Shown here in pieces: positions 49,066-60,503 of a stretch of 64,000 bases of DNA. How positions within the stretch are numbered: the first letter of the stretch is position 1; every line of letters starts with the position of its first letter. The position numbers and the translations under genes are program-made. The stretch covers positions 4,034,501 through 4,098,500 of the forward strand of contig NC_084891.1 in the NCBI RefSeq assembly GCF_958979055.1, read 5' to 3'. Source of the DNA: Alnus glutinosa (lineage: Eukaryota; Streptophyta; Magnoliopsida; Fagales; Betulaceae). A model generated the notes under the pieces. It was not told where the DNA came from and searched no databases. It was given only the letters and a program-made list of their open reading frames with translations.

Positions 49066-49793
49066 TTTTTCTTTTTCTTTTTTCTTTTTCTTTTTTAAAT
49101 GAAAATGGTATAATAGTATTTTTCATATCATTTGTATTTTTTATTTGAGGGAAAAATTGGCCAGAGTCTTAGATTTGAAATCCTTGTAAGCTCATGTATA
49201 AAGCCAAATTAAAAACTAAGATGTAAAACGCAAAACTAAAAAAAGAACAAAGAGTTTTAAAATATTTTCTCTTAAAAAAAAAAAAAGGCTTCCGACTCAC
49301 AGGATGAGAACCTTGTCCTTTTTTGGTCAAGGCCAAGTGAGGCTCTAGCTAGGATAAGACAGTAGCACAAGCACAAGAGCCAACTTCATCAACAAGAAAT
49401 TAAGCCATTTGCCCTTGTTGGAGTCCCTCTCATTAGGATTTTGGGTAGGGTTGAAGGGTCATATTGGCCATATTGCTGCCCATGCCTTCCGTTGTAGTGT
49501 GTAAATCACTTTTTGCAGCCACAGATCATTTTTTTGACCAATTTTTTACTATTTATTGGTATTTGTATTTCTTTTTAGGTCTGATGTTGGAGAGCCCACC
49601 TATTTTTCTGTGTTTTAATTCTTGTAAGTTGTAACACTTTCCCAATTTGCTTAGGAAAAAGACAAAAAAAAAAAAGAAAGAAAGAAAAAGCCATTTGCCA
49701 TCAGTCTGAAATTATCAAACTGCAAAACTCAAATTTCATAGAATACTTTTTCACCTACTTTTTCTACATAATCTCTTGGCTTGAGAAGAGAGA

Positions 49794-52062
49794 TCAGTAG
49801 GTGGAAGAAGAAGAAGAATGATTAGGAGAAGAGCAAAGGTGGAACTCAATCTGCAATCTCCGATGGAGGTAGTTAGAGACTCCACCCTTCTCTTTTTCCT
49901 CCTCCAATTCCCGAAGCGGTATAGCAGCTAGGAATCTCTTCATAAATTCTTTACAACACTCTTTCCCAATGCATATAATCTCTTCATTCTCCTCCTTTTC
50001 ACCCTTCTCTACCCTTTCATACATCAAACTTGAATCATCAAACTTCAACATGTATGCCTGGTTACACCCCTCGAACAGCCTCTCACCCAACGAGTCAATA
50101 ATGTAATAAGCATCTGCCTCTACCTTCAACACAAAGAAATGGTCGTTCCAACTCACAATGTATATACATGGCTGATCATAATCTTCAGTCTTCATTCTAC
50201 CGATCTTATTCCATATTTCATCAAATGACATGGCTTCCTTCAAGCACTCGAACTTCTCGGGACAAAAGAATCCGATAAAAGATTTATCTGGCAAGACTAA
50301 GAGAGGCTTCAGGTTTGCTCTCAAGACTGTATCAAGATCAAAATGTTTGTCAGGGAAGGATTGTATGTAGGTGTCGTTGCTGCAGAGCTTCTGCCATTGA
50401 GAGGAACCTTCTATGATGAGGCTATCGAATTCGGGTCTTGTCAGCATGTCTTGGTTTGCGTGGAGCCGATGAGCGATGACAGTAACTAGTGCAGTGCAGG
50501 CACTCTCTCCAGCTGCCTTTTCACTCCTTTGGTCCAAGGAAGCGAAGAATACTTCGGTTTTGAGCTTTGCTTTCCCATCTCTGCTCACTAACTCCTTTGC
50601 TTCCCAGTTACTTCTCCCACCATTGTCATCTTTAGAGTCTAGTTCTGATGAGAGATAGAGATTCTCAACAATTTTACTATCAGGATTGTTATTAATTTGG
50701 GCAGCAAATGTGACAGAGCTCCTATGAAACTCATTTGTCCGAGTAGATCTTGGACAGTCAGCCAATTTGTTGGGGTAGGTCTGCCCCATGGAAGCTCTTT
50801 CATACTTGCTGTCCAAATTGCTAACAATTCGAGTAGTAAATTGCCGAGGATCCGAATCTGATGAAGAGAATCCAATAGCATCTCCTTTCTGCATGTATGT
50901 CCACGACCAACATTAGATCTCAAAAAAAAAAAAAAAAAAAAAATTGCTATAATAGTGTTTGTTAGTAGTGTGTTTTGAGGGGCGTTTTTTTGTTTGAAAA
51001 AAGTGTTTTGTCGTAATTAATATAAATGTTAAAATAATAAAAAAAACAAAGTCATTAACAAACATGACCCCAAAAAAACCCTCTTACCCATGGCACTTTG
51101 GCACAAAAGCAATAGACAAACCCTTATATTTAAATTTCTAGAATTCTTAGTGTGATTTATCACTTGTGAACACATAATTCTTCAAACAACCGAGGTGATT
51201 GATGCCTATCCCTTATTATTAGAGTAGGCAGTAAAATAAAAATAATCTATTTTATAATTCATATTAAATTTTACGGGTTAATATAAAAAGAAATAATGAA
51301 AAATAAAAATGACATACCCGTAAGGGATCAGGGGTCAATGGCTCTACTCTTCCCTTCGATGCTCTAAGACTCAACCGACTTCGCTTCCACGAGAAAAACC
51401 CCGTTTTACGAACCGGGTCCAACTGGGTCTCCGAAGTCAACGCCACGTTGCGATTGTCACTCGTGGTAAGGGACTCACCCCAGTCAAACGCAGCAAACTT
51501 GTCCGAGTCACTGGAATTCACTTCAGCCTTATGCTTCTTCTTCTTCTTGTTAAGGCTGGTCAAATCCTTGACCTTCGTGAGTGACGCGTTTTCCGTGTCC
51601 GACTCAGCCGAGTTCAGACCGATTCTTGACGAGTCACAAGAATCTCTGGCCTCCACAAAGCTCACGGATACCTGTACAAACCACCAAACTTAATTACTAC
51701 ATTAACACCAAAAGACAAAGTCAACGGTGACAATGCAGCGTGGGTCCTACTATGAACTGGTCAATGTCTATTATAAAAAAATTGTCTAATTAAAATTTAG
51801 GGATAATTGCACCGGAGGTCCCTGTGGTATACTATAATTATTTTTCACTCCCTATGGTTTAAAAAGTTCACTGGAGGTCCTCGTGATATGCAATAATTAC
51901 AAATCGATCCCTGGCGTCAAATTCTGTTAAAATTTTTAACAGATTCCGTCAAATGCCACGTCAGCGCCACGTGTCGTCATCTTATTGGTGACACGTGGCG
52001 CTGACATGTCTAATTTTAATAAAATAATATAAATTTATTAAAAAATAAATAAAAAATACTTA

Positions 52063-52097
<35 letters not shown>

Positions 52098-53635
52098 CAA
52101 AAACAAAACAAAACAAAAATGGGAAAGGGGTGGCCTGGCCACCCCCAAAAGGGGTGGCCAGGCCACCAACAGCCCATGGGGGTGGCCGCGCGCCACCCCC
52201 AGAGGCCGCCGGCGGTGGCGCGCGGCCACCCCTTGTGGCCGGGGGTGGCGCGCGGCCACCCCCAGGCCATTGGGGGTGGCGCGCGGCCACCCCCAGGCCA
52301 TTGGGGGTGGCCTTCGGGCCACCCCTAGATCTTCTAAGGGTGGCCCGATGGCCACCCCTGGCCACTGGGGGTGGCCGCGCACCACCCCCAGAGGCCACCT
52401 GGGGTGGCGCGCGGCCACCCCCAGTGGCCGGGGGTGGCCATCGGGCCACCCTTAGTAGATCTAGGGGTGGCCCGAAGGCCACCCCCTGGGCCTTGGGGGT
52501 GGCCGCGCGCCACCCCTTGCAGCCACTGGGGGTGGCGCGCGGCCACCCCCAGTGGCTGGGGGCGGCCAGGCCACCCCCAAAGGGGTGGCTGGGCCACCCC
52601 TTCAGCTTTTTTTTTTTTTTGTTTTTTTTTTTTTGAATTTTTTTTTATAAAAAAATAAGTATTTTTATTTATTTTTTAATAAATTTATATTTTTTATTAC
52701 GATAGACACGTGTCGCCATCTTATTGGCGACACGTGGCGCTGACGTGGCATTTGACGGAATCTGTTAAAAATTTTAACAGAATTTGACGCCAGGGATCGA
52801 TTTGTAATTATTGCATATCACGAGGACCTCCAGTGAACTTTTTAAACCATAGGGAGTGAAAAATAATTATGGTATACCACAGGGACCTCCGGTGCAATTA
52901 TCCCTAAAATTTATCATTTCTGATCGATTTTTAAATTCGAACATTACCTTTTTCAAATTACCTTAAATTTAAAATATATATTTATATATAAAAAAAATAA
53001 AAATAAAAATAAAAACTAGTTTTGAAACTGGCTTTACCGTACCGAAAGGGTGGCCTCTCTGGCGAAACGACCGTCGTGTAAAGTCATGGGAAGCTTTCTT
53101 TCAAACCGAGTATCCATCTTCGAAGCCAACTCCGTCAAGTTCAATGACGCTTTCCCCAGAACCGCCAATTTACTCCTCGATTCTCTGCTCACGCCCTTCA
53201 TTATGATCACCCCAAACAACAACGACAAGAAACTCATTTCCTTTACGAATTCAAAACCAGAAAAAATATCAAACACCTCAAAAAAGAAAAGAAAAATAAA
53301 CTTACATGTAAGACCTTAAAAGAGACATTCCACGGACCCAAAGAACCGTCATTTGAAACCGAGAAACTGCATACACTGTCGAATTCGCCGTTCCATTCAA
53401 CGGGTTTTCCTCGTCTCAGGCATCTTTCGCCGGTATAATTTCTTTGGCACGTTGATGTTCGATAAAATGGAGCTAGAACTCCAGGCTTAGGAGGACCTCT
53501 CCATTTCATCTCCGCCACCACTATCTTATCATCTTCTACCTTTCCCTTCCAAATCACTTCGAGCTTCAACTGGTTCACCTTCACGTGCAACTTCTTTGTC
53601 CCCCGAGCTCCCATCCTTGGCGACCACTTCATCAT
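49794..53635 (-). CDS. NT-type C2 domain (EEIG1/EHBP1 N-terminal-like) plant protein, 643 aa
   Basis: Four exons on the minus strand: 53306-53635, 53043-53195, 51318-51671 and 49794-50888, all in phase 0. I chose ATG 53633-53635 (MMKWSPRM); an upstream in-frame ATG would add a poorly conserved leader. The N-terminal C2 fold covers about residues 8-170: KLHVKVNQLKLEVIWKG, VAEMKWRGPPKPG, VEWNGEFDSVCSF, GPWNVSFKVLH, KLAVLGKASLNLTELAS and ATLSVSVSFVEAR. A Lys-run linker (NKKKKKHK) follows. The C-terminal 200 residues have conserved text such as IYIVSWNDHFFVLKVEADAY and IDSLGERLFEGCNQAY. In other families NT-C2 domains are predicted membrane or organelle tethers; the plant relatives are mostly uncharacterised. 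Donors are GTAAGT, GTACGG (weaker) and GTATGT. Intron 2 holds a 1.1-kb palindromic element. Confidence 0.85.
51800..52904. mobile_element. Young 1.1-kb palindromic element with GGGGTGGCC core, inside an intron
   Basis: The ends are GGGATAATTGCACCGGAGG and CCTCCGGTGCAATTATCCC. The arms, about 280 bp each (51800-52080 and 52625-52904), are almost identical when inverted; for example AGGTCCTCGTGATATGCAAT is matched exactly. The flanks are perfect 9-mers TAAAATTTA (51791-51799 and 52905-52913). The core (about 52120-52605) is an array of GGGGTGGCC, CGCGCGCC and GGCCACCCC words bounded by A and T runs. It has open frames in every phase only because it is low-complexity. Mutator-like by duplication length. 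Near-identical arms and an intact duplication point to a recent insertion. Confidence 0.92.
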
Positions 53636-54960
53636 CGATCTATCTCCTTGTCTTCTCAAACCTCCAAAAATACGTAATACTTTCACACGCCTCGATCTAC
53701 ACAAACATATATATATTTGGGTCGCGTCCGCCGCGTTTCCGTGTGAGCCACTACACGCTACGTGGGGCACGCAGCTGGGAAAGTCTCGTGTGGTGTTGGA
53801 TCTCACGTGTCTGCTATTTCTGTCTGACGTGGCAACTGGTTATTGGCAGAGTGATTGTATAGGTGTGTAATGTGTTATCAACTGGGTTATTGCCACGTCA
53901 ACGCGGACAGCCAATACAGCACGCGGAGTAGAGATAGGGTCCTGACTCGGTGACTCCTGAGCTTCGAAGAAAATGAACTACGGTGTTTGCTTATCGACAC
54001 GTGTCAATGACAAGTACTTGGGCTCGGTTCTGATGGGCCTTGTTTTATTATTCTGTCTGATTTAGAAAATCCATCAGTCAGGCCCAGCTTTCTCATGCAA
54101 ACTGAGGAGACTTTTGGCACCGGATCAAAAGTTCAGGGGATACACGTGGACCTTCTTCAAATATAAGCCCAACAACAAACATTTGCATCTGCTTATGCTT
54201 TTTTTATTTTTTATTTTATTTTTTTAATCTAAATTTTAGCTGAAAAAATTCACGTTTTTTACTTTAATTATCTACTTGGAAAAACACTATATATGCATCA
54301 TCCACACTCAAGATTTCTCTATTCTATTAAAATAATATTTTTAAGAATTTTTATAAGGTTAAATACGCAAAGCACGTGGACTAAAAAATATTTAACCCTT
54401 ATAAGAATGATAATTGGAAACCTTCTTCACGAAGGATTTTGAATATGCTGACTCCTAAGGTATCCTTAAAAAAAATAAAAAATGCCAAGCCTTTGTTCCT
54501 TGATAAATGTGAAAGAGAAGACTTTCGTGAGGAATAATTGGATTTCTCTTTCTTGACCAAGCTATGGAAATTTTCAACTTTCCTTAGATCGCCATTGTTG
54601 AAATCTTCAAGCTTTTAAGATTACCTAATTGCATATTTTATGTATAACTTGATGACATTTTTCTTCGAAGAGCCGCTTTTGGAAGTGTGTTCAATGACCT
54701 TTGGCCCTTCCATTTTTTATTGTATTCCAATTTGAAAGTCATAAATATAATTTACTAATCACAACTGCTTGTCTTCCCTTTTTCTTGTACGTTTGGCCCC
54801 TTTCATTTGTCGTATTTCACTTTGAAAGTCATGAGTATAATTTAATGGGATAAAAGATCTCATCATTTTGTTGTTCTAATTGCTAATAATTCAGACAGTA
54901 ATCCATCACCAAAAGTACAAACCTTGGACAAATAATGCAAATACGGACAGGAAGATAAAA
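53636..54960. other. Upstream region of the NT-C2 gene and gene-free DNA
   Basis: The first few hundred bases should include the minus-strand promoter. An imperfect duplication of about 110 bp lies at about 54700-54840 (TTTGGCCC..TTTGAAAGTCAT..AGTATAATTTA). No gene is recognised. Confidence 0.4.
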
Positions 54961-54985
54961 TAATGTCTCAAAATGACCACAATTC

Positions 54986-55965
54986 TTACCTATATGCCCC
55001 AGGAACTTCCACAATCTTCAAAGCATAAGAGAGCAGTGGAGAGTGGCCCAAAAGAAAGGGGTAAATTGTCTCCAGCAAAAGTTCGACACAACCTAAATAC
55101 ATTAGACAAATCAAACGATAAGAACACTGGTCACTATTCAAGCAAAACAGAAAAACAAAAACAAAAGCAATCACCAAATGATCTATTTCGCACTTACGGA
55201 GGTAAGGGTTTCCTGATTGAAGGAGGCATGAACAAGCCTCTCAATGAGGCTTAGCACTTCTAGCTGCACCTTGGGAGTAAAGAGCAACAATGAACGGATA
55301 AGAACTCTTAACAGCACCAGCATTATAGACACTTTCTTTATCAGGAAGAAATGAACCTGATGGAGTCATTAAAAGAAAGCTAGATGACTCATTTTCAAGA
55401 ATATCAGATGATGTAGCATTCTCGGATGCCAGGAATGGTGGAAGCACAATTTCAAGAGCAAGTTCCAGCAACAACTTTATGACTTGCTTTTCACACTTCA
55501 CACCAAGTAAGCCAGACTCATAGAAGATCAAAGAAAGTTTGGGATGATATAATTGTATACAACTTTGTTATATTAACAGCATTATCACAAACTCCAGCTG
55601 TCATAACCCGCAGTACGTAAAAACCTTGACGTAAACCTCTAAAGCAGATTGATCTTTGTGCTCTCCATCACTTTGGAAACTATGGAGCTTGGTAAGCAGA
55701 AGAGAAACCCAATCGCTTCATCAAGGACCCACTGAGCAGAATTACTTACTCCCAGAGTGCTCCACAAGGCTCCCATAGTGTCACATTTTGCATCATTATG
55801 AAGCTTGTATTGAGATCCCAAAACATTGGTGACCATTCCACTTTTTACAATTTTAACAATTGCACCTAATTCTTCAGGATGAGCCTGGTAAAAACGAGAA
55901 CTCGGTAAAATTTTGATGATATTGAGCCATATCTCTTCCAATTGACAGTTTGATACAATGATCAT
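54986..55965 (-). pseudogene. Unassigned coding-like remnants on the minus strand
   Basis: Several minus-strand frames have a normal protein look: ELGAIVKIVKSGMVTNVLGS and STLGVSNSAQWVLDEAIGFL (55639-55965), and LLLELALEIVLPPFLASE and AGAVKSSYPFIVALYSQGAA (55241-55531). They are separated by stops or could be exons of an unseen gene. The Leu-rich helical character suggests an alpha-helical-repeat protein, but I do not recognise the family. They lie 70 bp or more downstream of the PPR stop on the same strand. This could be a broken gene piece or part of a transcribed tail. Confidence 0.4.
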
Positions 55966-56034
55966 CAGCAGCAGAAATCAACCAAAAGAGTCTCTGAAAA
56001 AGTTCAACTAATATCAGTACAGATGGTTGTATTA

Positions 56035-58893
56035 TCACCAATAGTCTCCACAAGAACAGACCCCTTTATCAAAGTGATGGAATCTGTTGGCATCCCTTAC
56101 AACAAGCTCTCTTTCAAAGAATTTTGAGACTAGCTTACAGAAAACGTGGCAATCACCGCAAACCCGAAGATTCTTTGTGACTCGAATAGGGATCCCATCA
56201 GGAGTTCCAAGCAGTCCATAAGCAATGGCAAGCCTTTCACTATGTTCATAAAGCATCTGAACTTTTTGTTCTTCCTCTACATTGTGCAAAACATATTTGG
56301 TTTGAGCCACATAACCTCCTTCCCTCGTCAAAGTCTCTGTAATTTGAGCTAATTTATTATAAATCTCATCAGATCGTGGATGAGATTTGTCCCTTGCCAT
56401 GAAAATATGGATCTTATTACCATTCTCAACCCAACTACATCCAGGATTTTTCTTCAACCCACTTCCCTTCATTCTCACTCTCACTTCTTCAACATCCTTC
56501 CATCTTCCACTTGCAGCAAATATATTGGAAACCAGCACATAATTTCCTGGATTTTCTGGTCGCAATTCTAAGAGCTTCTGTGCTGCAATTTGTCCCATTT
56601 CTTTATTTGAGTGAACCCGGCAAGCCCCAAGGAGTGCACACCAAACTTCAGCAGTAGGTTCAATCTGCATAGTTTCCACGAATTGGTAAGCTTCTTCTAA
56701 GCGATTGGCCCGCCCCAAAAGATCAACCAGACAGGCATAGTGCTCAGGCCATGGCTCCAAATAATAATCATATTGCATAACTTCCAGAAGTTCTCTACCT
56801 TCATCGATCAGTCCTGAATGACTGCATGCATAAAGAAGTACCAAAAAGGTAATATGATCAGGAATAATGCTTTCACCCTTCATCCTATTGAATAAATCGA
56901 TTGCTGCCTGGCCACTGCCATGCATTCCATTTGCATTAATCATACTTGTCCACAGAGCTAAACTTTTATGTCTCATACAATTGAAAACCTTATAAGAGTT
57001 CTCTAGATCTCCACAGCGGGCATACATATCGACAAGAGAGTTTGCAAGCGATCCCTCTAAGATGAAGCCCTTCCTAATCAGAAATCCATGAATCTCTTTT
57101 CCTTTCTTCAAGGCAGATAAACTAGCGGCACCTGAGAGTATGCTCGCTAGAGCTATAGAATCAGGTTCAACATTAGTTTCTCTCATGGAGTAGACAAGTT
57201 CAAGAGCCTCATTTGCAAATCCATTATGGAGATAGCAAGTAATCATGCTTGTCCAAGACACAACATCTTTAAATTCGATGGATTCAAACATTCGTTTTGC
57301 GTAATCTATGTTCTCACACTCCCCATAGACAGTAATAAGTGAATTCTGTAGTTCAAGATCAGATACACCTCTCCTCAAAATGTAACCATGAATTTCTTTA
57401 AGGTAAGAAATGTTCTTTAGGCCACCACAAGCCATCAGGATACTTGCAATCATCATTCCATCAACATCCATCCCTTCCATCTGCACTTTCAAGAAAAACT
57501 CTAAGGCCTTCGAATATGCTTTGCTCTGGGCATATCCAGCAATTATTGTTGTCCAAGAAATGAAGTCCTTATCAAGCATCCTATCAAAAGCACGACCCAT
57601 ATAATCCACATTGCCACACTTTGCATACATATCAATTATTGTATTCCCAATCTGCAATTCAGAATCAAATCCGTTTTTTATTGCATAGGCATGAAGTTCC
57701 CTTCCCTTTAATAAATTCCCCAATCGACCAGATGCTAAAATAACATTTAATACTGAAACCTGGTCAGGTTTTCTATCAGCATCCTGCATATCATGGAAGA
57801 ACTTTAACGCTTCTTCATATAGACCATTTTGGACAAAACCAGAGAGAAGAGCATTCCATGATATATAATCTTTATCATTCATGTTATAAAAAATTCTTGC
57901 GGCTTCATTCATTTTACCACATCTTGCATACATAGTAATCAAAGCATTAACTAAATAAACATCAACGTCATGACTAGCTTTTAAAATAGTAGCATGGATC
58001 TCCATACCGAGTTTCACAAAGGATGAATCCTCACAGGCTTGAAGGGTAGCAACAAAAGTATATGTGTTCATAGCAAGACCCACTTTCTGCATATCTCTAA
58101 AAAGTCCTAATGCCTCTACAGATTGTCCATTTGCTGCATATGCGGAAATTATACAATTCCAGGACACAATATCATCCTTTTCGGTCATACCGTCAAATAA
58201 CTGTCTTGCCCCATCAAGATTACCGCACTTTGCATACATCGCAACAATTGAATTGACAACAAATACAACATAATCATATCCACATTTGATAGCTAGACCA
58301 TGAATTTCAGTCCCACAACGGATATTATTAAGTTCGCCACAAGCTTTTAGCAGAGAAGGAAAAGTGCAAGAATCAAGAGGAACTCCCGAGACCCGCATTT
58401 GTCTATACAAATTAAGAGCTCTCAGAGGTTCCCCATTTGAAACATAAGCACCAATCATAGCATTCCACGTAAAAATCGTTCTATGAGACATTTTATCAAA
58501 CATCTTCTCCGCACTCGAAAGAGAGCCGCATTTCCCGTACACGAACACAAGCCTGGTAGTCAAAAACACCGAGTCACGCACGGCAGAAGACTTTATCATA
58601 TGGGCATGTACCTGTTGCCCAGGTGACAGAGCTTTCTTACTTGCACAGAGCTCAAGAACTGACGAATAGGACTCCTCCAGACAAAACGGAAGTGTATTTT
58701 GTTCGGTGAGTGTTTGAAAAGCTTCTTGAAGGCTTGCTTGCTTGCAAACCTCTTTGGGAGAAGGGGTTTTGATGGGTTTTTGGGCGAATTTGGAGATTTG
58801 GAGATGTAGGTTTAGTTGGGCTTTCTTCAACATGGGGTGGTTTCGTAAGGTAGAAGGCAGTGGCGGAGCCACATGGAGACCAGTAAGGGCCAT
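56035..58893 (-). CDS. DYW-type pentatricopeptide repeat protein, OTP86/At3g63370-like, 952 aa
   Basis: An intronless 952-codon gene starting MALTGLHVAPPL. The Ser/Arg/Lys/Pro-rich first 50 or so residues suit an organelle transit peptide. A long PLS-type array follows (about residues 75-755) with repeated signatures such as NAMIGAYVSNGEPLRALNLY, NALITMYARCGKMNEAARIF and WTSMITCYLHNGFANEALEL. Then come E/E+ motifs (CALLGACRVHSNKEMGQIAA, NPGCSWVENGNKIHIFMARD) and a complete DYW deaminase-like domain. It has HSERLAIAYG (HxE zinc ligand), CGDCH (CxxCH) and the terminal CSCGDYW. DYW PPR proteins bind one RNA site and promote C-to-U editing in plastids or mitochondria. Length and sequence style resemble Arabidopsis At3g63370 (OTP86), needed for editing plastid rps14; orthology is a guess. 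Confidence 0.93.
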   Translation of the reverse strand: MALTGLHVAPPLPSTLRNHPMLKKAQLNLHLQISKFAQKPIKTPSPKEVCKQASLQEAFQTLTEQNTLPFCLEESYSSVLELCASKKALSPGQQVHAHMIKSSAVRDSVFLTTRLVFVYGKCGSLSSAEKMFDKMSHRTIFTWNAMIGAYVSNGEPLRALNLYRQMRVSGVPLDSCTFPSLLKACGELNNIRCGTEIHGLAIKCGYDYVVFVVNSIVAMYAKCGNLDGARQLFDGMTEKDDIVSWNCIISAYAANGQSVEALGLFRDMQKVGLAMNTYTFVATLQACEDSSFVKLGMEIHATILKASHDVDVYLVNALITMYARCGKMNEAARIFYNMNDKDYISWNALLSGFVQNGLYEEALKFFHDMQDADRKPDQVSVLNVILASGRLGNLLKGRELHAYAIKNGFDSELQIGNTIIDMYAKCGNVDYMGRAFDRMLDKDFISWTTIIAGYAQSKAYSKALEFFLKVQMEGMDVDGMMIASILMACGGLKNISYLKEIHGYILRRGVSDLELQNSLITVYGECENIDYAKRMFESIEFKDVVSWTSMITCYLHNGFANEALELVYSMRETNVEPDSIALASILSGAASLSALKKGKEIHGFLIRKGFILEGSLANSLVDMYARCGDLENSYKVFNCMRHKSLALWTSMINANGMHGSGQAAIDLFNRMKGESIIPDHITFLVLLYACSHSGLIDEGRELLEVMQYDYYLEPWPEHYACLVDLLGRANRLEEAYQFVETMQIEPTAEVWCALLGACRVHSNKEMGQIAAQKLLELRPENPGNYVLVSNIFAASGRWKDVEEVRVRMKGSGLKKNPGCSWVENGNKIHIFMARDKSHPRSDEIYNKLAQITETLTREGGYVAQTKYVLHNVEEEQKVQMLYEHSERLAIAYGLLGTPDGIPIRVTKNLRVCGDCHVFCKLVSKFFERELVVRDANRFHHFDKGVCSCGDYW

Positions 58894-59005
58894 GAAGTAA
58901 TATGGTGGGTTTCACAACCTGTGATATGATGTTGAAATTGAAACCTAAAGCGCATTGGGTGGGACTCAATGTTTAGGTCCACCCTAATGTGCCTCGAGGC
59001 TAGTG

Positions 59006-59043
<38 letters not shown>
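59006..59043. repeat. Poly(A) run of 38 bases
   Basis: An uninterrupted A run about 110 bp upstream of the PPR start codon. It could be the tail of a retroposed sequence or a simple repeat. No body was identified next to it. Confidence 0.9.
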
Positions 59044-59045
<2 letters not shown>

Positions 59046-59352
59046 AAAAGGGAAACATCTAAAATAGTCCCAAAAAATAAGTATAATAAAGGCCCAACAT
59101 CCTAAATAAGTTGAAAATACTCAAATTTAAAAGCAGTTATGAATTAAGGTTATAGTTTAAATAACCGCTAATCGTTTAAGGCATGATGTATGTGTTTATA
59201 AAAATAGAATAACCGCCTAAGATAGTTACGATTAGCGGTTATAAACACAATAACCACTAATCGTATAACTTTTTTGTCTCCCCTATTTGAGACAGGCTTC
59301 TCAATTTTGTGGGCAAAGATGGAAGACAAAACCCAAGCGAGATTAAAAGAAT

Positions 59353-60106
59353 GGATAATTATAAAAAAGCCTTACAAGCTGTTTTTAAAGTAGTCCCATG
59401 AATTACCAAGTGTACAAATATGACTCCCAAACTACCAAATAGTGCCAAAAATGACTCTTTTGTTGAAATGTTCTTATAATACTTTTGCCACGTCATATAT
59501 TCAATTAAAAAATAATATAAATTAATATAAAAAAAATAAAAGCTTTAAAAAATTGAAGGAAAAAAAAAAGACGTCGGTTTGGGGGTCGTTCAGTATGTCT
59601 GCGGGTGGTTGAACCACCCCATGGCCCTTAGGGGTGGTTTGGCTACCCCCAAATAGCAAAATAGGGGTGGATTCGGCCACCATCACAATGCCAAAAAGGA
59701 AAGAAAAAAAAAGCGTTTAGGGTTTGGCTTTTGTGGGTGGTTCGGCTATGCACCCCCAAGGGTCATGGGGTGATTTGGCCTCCCCCAGGCCAAACGGGGA
59801 TGGCCGAGCCAGCCCTAAGGCTTTTAGGGGTGGTTTCGGCCACCCCATTTTGCTCTTTCTCTTTTTCTTTTTCTTTTTTAATTTTTTTTTAAAAAAATTA
59901 AAGCTTTTATTTTATTTTATTTTTTTAATTGAATATATGACACATGGCAAAAATATTATAGGAATATTTGGACAAAATGAGTCTTTTTGGCACTCTTTAA
60001 TAGTTTGGGGGATTATATTAGTATACTTGATAGTTCAGACTTCATATGGCTACTTTAAAAACGGCTCGTAATTTGAAGGGATTTTTTTTTTTTTTTATAA
60101 TTATCC
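59353..60106. mobile_element. Older palindromic element with GGTGGTTCGGC core
   Basis: The left end GGATAATTATAAAAAA and the right end TTTTTTATAATTATCC are inverted. The arms repeat TTTTTAAAGTAG, CCAAACTA and AGTGCCAAAAA in both orientations, with clear divergence. The core (about 59590-59850) uses GGGTGGTTGAACCACCCC, GGTTTCGGCCACCCC and similar words. The flanks TAAAAGAAT and AAAAAGAAT may be an aged 9-bp duplication. Non-coding. Confidence 0.75.
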
Positions 60107-60395
60107 AGAAAAAGAATATTTAAATTAGAATCTCTGCCCCTCTCACGAAAAATGTGTTGCGCATTTTCTCAACATAATATGGTGAAAAATTGTTCATATT
60201 AACTAAATATAGACAAAATATGGCTTTTAGCCAATCTTGTCTTCAACTTCTATAACACACAGAGAGGCAGACATGCAAAGAGTTGGATCAAAAACAGACT
60301 GCATTATTTAGGATTTGAAACTTAATTAAACTTGCTCACCAAAATTATTGTCATATTAATAACTTACAGCAGTATAGTATTCTATTAAATAGCAT

Positions 60396-60503
60396 TTTTT
60401 TTTTTTTACATGTCCACACAAGAGTGGGGAGGGGAATTTGAACTAATGACCTCCGCTTCATAAGGCGTGGTCCCCAGCCGATTGAGCTACCCCTTGGAGA
60501 CGT
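60396..60503 (-). mobile_element. tRNA-derived SINE with 14-bp target duplication
   Basis: On the minus strand it reads AAGGGGTAGCTCAATCGGCT (A-box-like), a tRNA-like middle with GACCACGCCTTATGAAGCGG, then GTTCAAATTCC (B-box-like), a short TGTGTGGACATGT tail and an A run. The flanks are CTATTAAATAGCAT (60382-60395) and CTACTAAATAGCAT (60504-60517), 13 of 14 identical. A complete short SINE of about 108 bp. The tRNA fold is imperfect and the 3' end is an A tail, so it is not a functional tRNA gene. Confidence 0.88.

Noticed and set aside
52060-52658. Long overlapping open frames on both strands rich in Gly, Ala, Pro, Trp and His
   Set aside because: They arise from the short GC-rich words of the palindromic element core, lack codon bias and are open in every phase. 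Not genes.
60420-60500. tRNA-like sequence with an apparent CAT anticodon
   Set aside because: It has an A tail, a poor cloverleaf and flanking target duplications, so it is a SINE.
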